Both the position numbers and the translations under genes were made by a program. 64,000 nucleotides of DNA from Desertivirga arenae (GTDB taxonomy: Bacteria > Bacteroidota > Bacteroidia > Sphingobacteriales > Sphingobacteriaceae): the NCBI RefSeq assembly GCF_017355785.1, contig NZ_JAFEWE010000001.1, positions 186,001 through 250,000 of the forward strand, read 5' to 3'. Below the pieces are notes generated by a model, which was given only the letters and a program-made list of their open reading frames with translations, ran no database searches and was not told the DNA's origin. This document shows positions 57,547 through 64,000 of the stretch, in pieces (position 1 is the stretch's first letter; each line of letters starts with the position of its first letter).

Positions 57547-60432
57547 TTAAAATTTGACATTAACTCCGAAATTGACCACTTTCATAATCGGATAAGCACT
57601 ACCCCAGCTTTGAGGATCCATATCATCCCGCATCTTATGAATTTCAGCGAACGTTAACAGATTTAGTCCATTACAAAACACCCTCAAGCCCTGCGCGCGG
57701 AACTTCTTGCTAATACCCTGAGGCAGGGTATAACCTATCTCGACATTTTTCAAGCGTACGAAATCGTTGTTTTTCAACCAGAAAGTTGATGTAAGCGTAT
57801 TATTGTCATTTGTGCCCAACCACACTCTCGGCTGGGTGGCAGTCTCTGAGGTTTCTGGTGTGAAGCGACCGAGATTATATTCGTAAGCCGCATTACGGTT
57901 ATTACCAAAACCATTCATAAAATCTGCAGTATTCATTGTACCTCCAGCCATATATGATTGGCGGTTCATTGTCCCCTGAATTAAGCTGCTGAAATCGAAC
58001 CCTTTTATGCTGAAACCCAGTACTAAACCGTAATAAATAGTTGGTTTTCCATTTCCAAAGGTCGACTGGTCATCAGCGTTAATTACGCCATCTGAGTTTT
58101 TATCCAGATAGCGGATATCTCCGGGTCTCAGGGCTTGTCTTGAGCCAAAAACCGCGATACTCGGGTCATTGATCTCATCATAGTTTTTAAACAAGCCTGT
58201 AGCTGTATACCCGTAAGACATGCCAGCCTGCTTACCTGCACGAAGCTGATAGTCATAGCTCTTAGGAAGTTCGCCACTTACAACTAACTCAGACTGAACC
58301 GAAGAAAAATTTCCTGAAATGTGATATTTAAAATTCCTGATTTTGCTTTGCCAGGTTGCTGTAAGATCAGCACCCCAATAATTGATGGCTTGCTGGTTCC
58401 TGACAGGAAATGTGGCACCTAAAACAGACGTTGTTATTTCGGATGTCGCAACCAGATCACTGTATTTGTTATAGAAATAATCACCAGTGAAGGTGAAGCG
58501 ATTATTGAATAAACCAAGATCTAAGCCAGCATTGAATTTCTTTGCCTTCTCAGGGCCCAGATTTGACGTTGCAAGTGCATTCTCACCCGAAGGCCGAACA
58601 AGCGAAGAACCCGGACCATACCAATAGCCAAAGGCATTGTCATTGTTCGAGTTACTACTATAGGTTTGGATATAACTGAAGTAATCTCTGCTTACCTGCC
58701 CGGTAATTCCATAATTAGCCCTTAATTTCATATTAGAGATTGCCTTAACGTTGTTGCGGAGAAAGTTCTCATTATGAAGGTTCCAGCCCAAGCCTGCAGC
58801 CCAGTACGTAGCACCACGCTTCGAAGGTTCAAGCCAGTTATAATGCCCGTAACTTAAGGCACCTTCGGCAAGGTATCTTTCATTGAAACTATAATTAAGT
58901 CTTCCGGCATAGGCGGTATAGTTTTCGGGAATATTATTAGAATTAAATAATAAGGTAGATTGCTGGTTCGCCACGGCCAAAGCATTAATACTATGCATAC
59001 CAAAGGTCCTTTCATATCCCATCGATCCTTCAAAGTAAGTAATCCTATACCGGTCTCTGGCATTTCCCGTATTGCCCTGCTCACTGGTTGTACCGAACTT
59101 GGAATACGTTCCATTAGGATTGTATTGATATACCTCAAAGTTCTTCGAACGTTCAGTAGTATAATAATTAGTGTTATTATTTGACCCGCGAACTTTAACA
59201 AACAGGCCTTTAGCAACCACATCCAATCGTTGTGTAAGTTCCAGGTCTACCGCCAGATCTCTTACATCCTGAAAGGAGTATCCCCGGCTTACCGCCTGCC
59301 CCCAGATATTGGCGTTCTGACCGAAATCGCTTGTCCCCCCGTAGGTTCCGTCAGGATTATAAACGGGATAGGCATTGCTGGGTGTTGTCAGCAATGAACT
59401 GAATATACTGCTTACGCCATTAGGCTCGGAAGCCGCAGTGCCACCGGGTTGATTGTAACGCTGCGTACGTCCCAGAACATTTAACTGGACAAATGTTGTT
59501 GGGGTAACATCAACACCTAAATTAGAACGCAATTCGTACCTGTCTAACTGGGAATTTGTATTATAAGAATTGATATCACTTGTTCTTAACAAGCCTTGTT
59601 CCGTAAGTTTATCAAGGTTGACGAAATAACGGAATCCCTTTCCGCTTCCCTGAAGATTTGCATTGTAACGGGTTATACCAGCGTTCTTTTTCAAAACCGT
59701 ACTATACCAGTTTACATCGGGATAAAGTGTGGGATCGCTCTGGTTCTTATAAGCATCTATTGCCGCCTGGGAAAACCTTGGAGTAATTTGAGTTAAACCC
59801 AGGTTGTTTTGCTGAGCTTCATTATATAACATGGCATATTGCCAGGAATTAAGCGGCTTCGGAAGTGCAGTAGGCGATTCAGAGCCCGTTTGAACGGTGA
59901 ATGAGATTCTCGGTTTCCCTATATCCCCCTTCTTAGTTACGATGGATAAAATTCCATAAGAAGAACGCTGCCCAAACATTACTGTAGAAAGGGCATCTTT
60001 AAGTACTGTAATTGATTCGATCTGCTCAGGAGAAATGGATTGATAACCCCTTTCAACCCCATCGATCAGAATCACCTGTGCCCTTGCCCCACGGATATTA
60101 AAGCTCATCCCATTTCCATCTAAGCCCGGGCCACCACTGGTAAAATTAATATTTAGTCCCGCCAATCTTCCAGGTAATGCCTGCAGGAACTGCGGACTCG
60201 GTGTTGTAGTTAATTGCTCAGTATATACCGTTGATACTGACTGTAAAAGACGGCTTCGAGCTTGAGTGCCAAACAGAACAGGTTGTAATCCCCCTTTCAA
60301 CTGTTCTGTTTCAGAAATCTGTCCGTCCCTTTTCAATGCTGAAGAGTCAGGCTCCTGTATCTGAGCAAATGACTGCTGGGCGAAACCCACTGTCAGGAAA
60401 AAGGCGGCTATTTTTGAATAAACTTGCCTCAT
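57547..60432 (-). CDS. SusC-family transporter lacking the N-terminal carboxypeptidase-like domain
   Basis: A 961-residue SusC homologue whose signal peptide (ending QQSFAQ, about residue 24) is followed by only about 25 charged residues. It then reads LQPVLFGTQARSRLLQSVST, where other SusC proteins have the TonB box EVVVVGYG and the start of the plug. The roughly 80-residue carboxypeptidase-regulatory-like domain is missing and the TonB box is degenerate. An in-frame TGA 13 codons upstream of the ATG rules out a longer protein. The plug (FLQALPGRLAGLNI, ILIDGVERGYQ) and barrel (ending NFGVNVKF) look complete. It is the first gene of the operon and pairs with the SusD 17 bp downstream. It may be a divergent transporter or a surface partner of the second SusC/SusD; not decidable here. 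Confidence 0.92.
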   Translation of the reverse strand: MRQVYSKIAAFFLTVGFAQQSFAQIQEPDSSALKRDGQISETEQLKGGLQPVLFGTQARSRLLQSVSTVYTEQLTTTPSPQFLQALPGRLAGLNINFTSGGPGLDGNGMSFNIRGARAQVILIDGVERGYQSISPEQIESITVLKDALSTVMFGQRSSYGILSIVTKKGDIGKPRISFTVQTGSESPTALPKPLNSWQYAMLYNEAQQNNLGLTQITPRFSQAAIDAYKNQSDPTLYPDVNWYSTVLKKNAGITRYNANLQGSGKGFRYFVNLDKLTEQGLLRTSDINSYNTNSQLDRYELRSNLGVDVTPTTFVQLNVLGRTQRYNQPGGTAASEPNGVSSIFSSLLTTPSNAYPVYNPDGTYGGTSDFGQNANIWGQAVSRGYSFQDVRDLAVDLELTQRLDVVAKGLFVKVRGSNNNTNYYTTERSKNFEVYQYNPNGTYSKFGTTSEQGNTGNARDRYRITYFEGSMGYERTFGMHSINALAVANQQSTLLFNSNNIPENYTAYAGRLNYSFNERYLAEGALSYGHYNWLEPSKRGATYWAAGLGWNLHNENFLRNNVKAISNMKLRANYGITGQVSRDYFSYIQTYSSNSNNDNAFGYWYGPGSSLVRPSGENALATSNLGPEKAKKFNAGLDLGLFNNRFTFTGDYFYNKYSDLVATSEITTSVLGATFPVRNQQAINYWGADLTATWQSKIRNFKYHISGNFSSVQSELVVSGELPKSYDYQLRAGKQAGMSYGYTATGLFKNYDEINDPSIAVFGSRQALRPGDIRYLDKNSDGVINADDQSTFGNGKPTIYYGLVLGFSIKGFDFSSLIQGTMNRQSYMAGGTMNTADFMNGFGNNRNAAYEYNLGRFTPETSETATQPRVWLGTNDNNTLTSTFWLKNNDFVRLKNVEIGYTLPQGISKKFRAQGLRVFCNGLNLLTFAEIHKMRDDMDPQSWGSAYPIMKVVNFGVNVKF

Positions 60433-60900
60433 ACTATTTTTAGATTTTTTGACTTCGAAATTTGAGTTTCAGACGAAGGCTCATACAATTGCCTATTGCA
60501 ATCCGCTTGTAAGAGGTCCCTATTCTCATCGATTTTTTAAAAAAGCTGGTTAGTCTGGTACTGCCTTTTTAATGGTAAAGATTTTTAAGAGCTATATTTA
60601 TGCAGCCCTGCCAAGCTTTTAAGTAAGATTCTCTCATAATTATTCTTTGGTTTATAGATCTGTGTGATTGATACTCATCAATTTATATCTATGACAGCTG
60701 CTTTTTAATTCTATACTCAGCTTTCCAAAGAATTCTAAGGATTCCTGAACAAGCAAGGATCAAAAAGAAAAATCAACATGAGCAGAAGTTCACAAACGGA
60801 GGATGAACGGAGGGCCTTCCTTCCCTAAAGAAACCATTAGACTATAAAAGCAAAATGTCCGGCTCCCACCGAACATCTTGCTTTTATAGTTTGAAACTTA
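60433..60900. other. Intergenic region upstream of the double-SusC/SusD operon
   Basis: These 468 bases hold the terminator hairpin of the T9SS protein (60841-60890) and must contain the promoter of the five-protein operon. No TAnnTTTG element, riboswitch or small gene was identified. Confidence 0.55.
60841..60890 (-). terminator. Long 22-bp hairpin terminator after the T9SS protein gene
   Basis: Arms 60841-60862 and 60869-60890 pair over 22 bp around a 6-nt loop, 10 nt after the stop at 60901. The two non-Watson-Crick positions are G-U wobbles only when transcribed from the minus strand, which supports action in that transcript. Confidence 0.8.
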
Positions 60901-63900
60901 CTAGTTAACGATCAGCTTAGCTGCGAATCGGTCATTTAACAGCAAAGTATAAACTCCTTGTGGCAGGTAGCCATTAACGCGAGCGGAAAGGCTTGCAGAG
61001 GCATTTTTATATAACTTCTGAAACCTCAACTGCCCGGACACATCCAATACTTTAAGTTCCACATCTTTGTGCAACCAATCTGCATTAAGATCTACAGTGA
61101 AGCTATTATTACTTATTGGATTAGGATAAACGATGACTTCTTTATTTCCTAATGAAGGAAAGTTCTGTTTTGGTAGATCTGTTACCATCAAGGTTCCCTG
61201 GCCGCTAACTGGTTCGATACCAAAAACTAAAGACCCTTTGTAGTACACGCAAACGTGAGCGTTCTCACTAAAACTTCCACTTTTATAAGAATAATCATTT
61301 AGCTGATTAAATATTGACCAATCAGACTTAGCTATTCTGTACTTTATTTCCCCGGAACTACTAAGAGGGTAAAGCCTTCCTGCAGCAGAGTCTAACTTAA
61401 TTTCAAAGTATTTGGAAGCGTTAAACTTCGCAGGGTAGATATCCCCAAATGTCCCTTTAACTTTAGAAGTGCCGAGCTTCGCATAATCGATCCAAAAATT
61501 TAAACTGGCGTTGCTTTCCGGCGTGAAGAAATATCTTAGCGCCATATCCTTATAATCAATAGGAACGTTTCCTGAATTTTCAAGTTTAAGAACCGTGCTG
61601 ATCGTATTACTGCCAGCGTCTTTACTCTCGGTGTAAACCTTAACCGCTCTCTGTTCCTCAACTACTCCGGGCTCCTCACCAAACAAGAGAACTCCCTTCC
61701 GGTAAAGAGTAATTCGATTGTTTAATCCCAAAACGGTATTTGGGTTGTAAGAGAAATCATTCTCTTCATTAAGACTCTCCCAATTGGTACTAGCCAACCG
61801 GGTCTCGATTGGCCCCGAATCAGATCCCGCACTCATCAACCCGGCACTGCTATCAAAACTATATTCAACATAACCCAGGGCATTGCTCCTCGGCTTACCA
61901 AGAGTAACATAGCGTGCTTTTATCTTTGCTGATCCCACCTGTGCATAATCGATCCAGGTGTTAATACCTTCAAAATTTTCAGGACTTATCCAGTATCTTA
62001 AGGTGAGCTCATTGTACGCCACGGCTAAACTATCATTGTTAGAAATTTTGAAGTAAGGCTTAATCACATTGTTACTTATCGAGTTATCACCATTTCTGTA
62101 AAGCACCTTAAGATTTAATGGTCGCACAACAAGTTCCTGCTTAGCAGTGACGGCCTTATACATGGAATTTCCCGGCTGGGTAGCAGTGATTGTAACAGTC
62201 CCAGCCCTCAGTATGCGGGCAAGGCCTCCTGATACACTTACTATTTCATTGTCGGAGCTTTGAAATGCTACATTCAACCCAGACGAAGCTGAGGCCTCCA
62301 ATATAAAATCAGCGTCTCCTGCCTTCTTAATTGTGATGGAAGGAAAGCTTATGCTCTGCTCTTTCTTCAGCACCTTTAAAAGTCTGGATACAGGGAGAGC
62401 AGCTGCAAAAAGAGCATTTCCAGTCTGTGTAGCCGTAATGATCGTTTCACCTGCAGAAAGGATACGGAGAGAATCATTAACCACAGCAGCTACAGCAGGA
62501 TCAGAGCTGGTATAAGAAACGGGTAGTCCAGATGAAGCGAGGGCGGAAAGTTTAAGATCCTGGTCGCCAATCTCCTTTTCTTGAACAAGACTAAATGTAA
62601 TAACCTGATTTTGCTTGCTGTAGATAGCGCCTATCTCTGCTGCAGAAAGGGCCTTGCTGTATATCCTGAATTCGTCCAGGGAACCTTTCAGTAATGGATC
62701 GTTGAACTGTGACTTTCCTAAGTAATTGAGCGAAGTGTTTCCGAGTGCTGAAGGTTTAAGACTCACATTGGTGTTGGTAGCTACAAGACTACCATTAATA
62801 TACATTCTGCAAGTATTGCCTGACTGAGTTATTGCAAAATGCGTCCAGGAATTCAGAGGCAGAGAGTAGTTGAAACTAAGTTGCTGCTCTGCACTATTAT
62901 TATTTTTAATCGCATACCTGATAATATTTGCTGTTCCGGCCTGTATGGTGAGGAACATAGAGGATGAAGTTCCTGTACCAAAGTCGAAAACCCTCATCCA
63001 GTTAGCTTTGGCATCCATTCTGACCCAGGTTGAGATAGTAAAATCGTTCAGCGAACTGACAATGCCAGGTGGCAAGGTTGCATAAGAATTAGTGCTGCCA
63101 TCCAGTTTAAGCGCCCTAGCAAATTTTCCGGTATCCCTTAAAGCTCCTGCAGCTAAATTAGCATGACTCGCGCCGTAGCTATCGCGTGCTTTAGATCCCG
63201 TTTCTTCGTCAAACCTATAATTCACCAGCTGACCCTGATCCGGTCGCGCTGCGACCTCTACACTTCCCGCATTCTGAATGCTATCACCGGACGCAACAAC
63301 ATAGTAATACGTGGTGCCATTTACGACATTCACATCGGTATAAGCAGGTGTAGTAACCCGTGCAACAGTGGTATAAGGACCGCCGGACGAAGTGGATCTT
63401 CCGACTACATAATCCATTTCCGGAATAGCATCCCATTCCAGGATATTTTTCCCATCTCCTTCTGCGGCAAAAACGTTGCTCACCACACTACTCATTACTG
63501 TGAGACTTAATGTTACGGTATCTGCAGTGCTCGTGTTAGAAGCAGTAAGACTAACCGGGAATACACCTTGTACCTTGGGAATTCCGGAAATTACTCCTGT
63601 AAGGCTATCAATGCTCAAACCGGCAGGAAGACCGCTTGCACTAAAACGTACAGGAGACTTAATGGCAGTTATACTGTAGGTATAAGGCTTGCCCAGGAGC
63701 GTAGTATCTGCTTGAGCACTGGTTATAATAACGGGCAATCCTCTTTCGTCTAATAGCTGAACATCGTTGCCATTGCCCCCTTTATACGTGATGCGAAAGC
63801 TATAACTACCCAGAGTAAGCAGTGACATTTCAGGAAGATCTTTAAAGATACCGGAAACCGGACTGGTACCTGTATTTTCAATAATGGTGAATATTGAACT

Positions 63901-64000
63901 TTCCGTCACTTCACCCTGCGCAAGTTTTACAGATAAACGAGGGCCATTGTTCAGCGTTACGCTTCCGCTTACCACGTTATCAGAGAGCTTAGCTGAGGGA
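60901..64000 (-). CDS. Giant multimodular T9SS-exported protein, 5' end outside window
   Basis: The frame is open to the right edge (an internal GTG near 63975 is not the start), leaving 1032 C-terminal residues visible. In order: the end of an autotransporter-type beta-strand repeat region (about 1-80, VVSGSVTLNNG, YKGGNGNDVQL), a putative Ig domain (about 85-168, GLPAGLSIDSLTGVISGIP), a fibronectin III domain (about 175-250), a LamG-type jelly roll (about 255-460), two bacterial Ig-like repeats (about 465-625, each with SSD and TITATQ-GN), two CBM3-like modules (about 628-778 and 783-938, both containing LRYW or LRYF and WIDYA) and a type IX secretion C-terminal domain (about 950-1032, VIVYPNPISNNSF to the end). 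The catalytic module is presumably upstream of the window. CBM3 modules suggest binding to plant-wall polysaccharide. Confidence 0.88.
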   Translation of the reverse strand, partial: PSAKLSDNVVSGSVTLNNGPRLSVKLAQGEVTESSIFTIIENTGTSPVSGIFKDLPEMSLLTLGSYSFRITYKGGNGNDVQLLDERGLPVIITSAQADTTLLGKPYTYSITAIKSPVRFSASGLPAGLSIDSLTGVISGIPKVQGVFPVSLTASNTSTADTVTLSLTVMSSVVSNVFAAEGDGKNILEWDAIPEMDYVVGRSTSSGGPYTTVARVTTPAYTDVNVVNGTTYYYVVASGDSIQNAGSVEVAARPDQGQLVNYRFDEETGSKARDSYGASHANLAAGALRDTGKFARALKLDGSTNSYATLPPGIVSSLNDFTISTWVRMDAKANWMRVFDFGTGTSSSMFLTIQAGTANIIRYAIKNNNSAEQQLSFNYSLPLNSWTHFAITQSGNTCRMYINGSLVATNTNVSLKPSALGNTSLNYLGKSQFNDPLLKGSLDEFRIYSKALSAAEIGAIYSKQNQVITFSLVQEKEIGDQDLKLSALASSGLPVSYTSSDPAVAAVVNDSLRILSAGETIITATQTGNALFAAALPVSRLLKVLKKEQSISFPSITIKKAGDADFILEASASSGLNVAFQSSDNEIVSVSGGLARILRAGTVTITATQPGNSMYKAVTAKQELVVRPLNLKVLYRNGDNSISNNVIKPYFKISNNDSLAVAYNELTLRYWISPENFEGINTWIDYAQVGSAKIKARYVTLGKPRSNALGYVEYSFDSSAGLMSAGSDSGPIETRLASTNWESLNEENDFSYNPNTVLGLNNRITLYRKGVLLFGEEPGVVEEQRAVKVYTESKDAGSNTISTVLKLENSGNVPIDYKDMALRYFFTPESNASLNFWIDYAKLGTSKVKGTFGDIYPAKFNASKYFEIKLDSAAGRLYPLSSSGEIKYRIAKSDWSIFNQLNDYSYKSGSFSENAHVCVYYKGSLVFGIEPVSGQGTLMVTDLPKQNFPSLGNKEVIVYPNPISNNSFTVDLNADWLHKDVELKVLDVSGQLRFQKLYKNASASLSARVNGYLPQGVYTLLLNDRFAAKLIVN

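Noticed and set aside
60433-60520. Missing N-terminal domain of the first SusC encoded upstream
   Set aside because: An in-frame TGA lies 13 codons before the ATG and no frame there resembles the carboxypeptidase-like domain.

Overview
The window looks like chromosome of a saprophytic Bacteroidota of the Sphingobacteriaceae type (Pedobacter-like). The reasons are five SusC/SusD outer-membrane uptake pairs, a hybrid two-component sensor (HTCS), many signal peptides and Cys-type lipoprotein signals, a type IX secretion C-terminal domain, no obvious Shine-Dalgarno sequences, and moderate-to-low GC. No rRNA, tRNA, CRISPR array, integrase or transposase was seen. The genus is inferred from gene style, not proven.

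Layout. (1) About 1-34.3 kb is all minus strand and is a glycan-utilisation region. From high to low coordinates it holds a GH2 beta-galactosidase, an HTCS regulator, a DUF2264 protein, a GH35 beta-galactosidase, SusC/SusD, a GH43_24-like exo-galactanase, a DUF6055-like HExxH protein, a second SusC/SusD, an ornithine-cyclodeaminase-family enzyme, a GH127 beta-L-arabinofuranosidase, a modular GH43 protein and, cut by the left edge, a second HExxH protein with duplicated binding modules. (2) About 34.7-39.8 kb is a different block: an orphan double-PAS protein on the minus strand, then a plus-strand LytS-type kinase/LytTR regulator pair and a three-gene set (intradiol dioxygenase, unknown protein, pirin-like bicupin). 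(3) 39.9-64 kb is minus strand again: a two-lobed trypsin-like protease with a PDZ domain, SusC/SusD, an alginate-lyase-like protein with a ricin lectin, then a compact operon SusC-SusD-SusC-SusD-CHRD-like lipoprotein-GH43_24-like enzyme, and finally a very large T9SS-exported protein cut by the right edge.

How the genes fit together. Two enzymes with GH43_24 hallmarks, GH35 and GH2 beta-galactosidases, GH127 and GH43 arabinofuranosidase-type enzymes and a DUF2264 protein (a family I associate with GH154 beta-glucuronidases) make a coherent tool set for plant type II arabinogalactan. Backbone exo-galactanases would work with enzymes that remove arabinose, galactose and glucuronic acid decorations. 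The HTCS is the only obvious glycan sensor and is the likely local activator. This substrate assignment is inferred from family content.

The most unusual items are a SusC without its N-terminal carboxypeptidase-like domain, a protease with a degenerate second lobe (Ser to Cys) interrupted by PDZ, a perfect 10-bp direct repeat at 21-bp spacing upstream of the LytS/LytTR operon, a CHRD-like lipoprotein in the position usually held by a surface glycan-binding protein, and an orphan PAS-PAS protein with a TTG start and no output domain.
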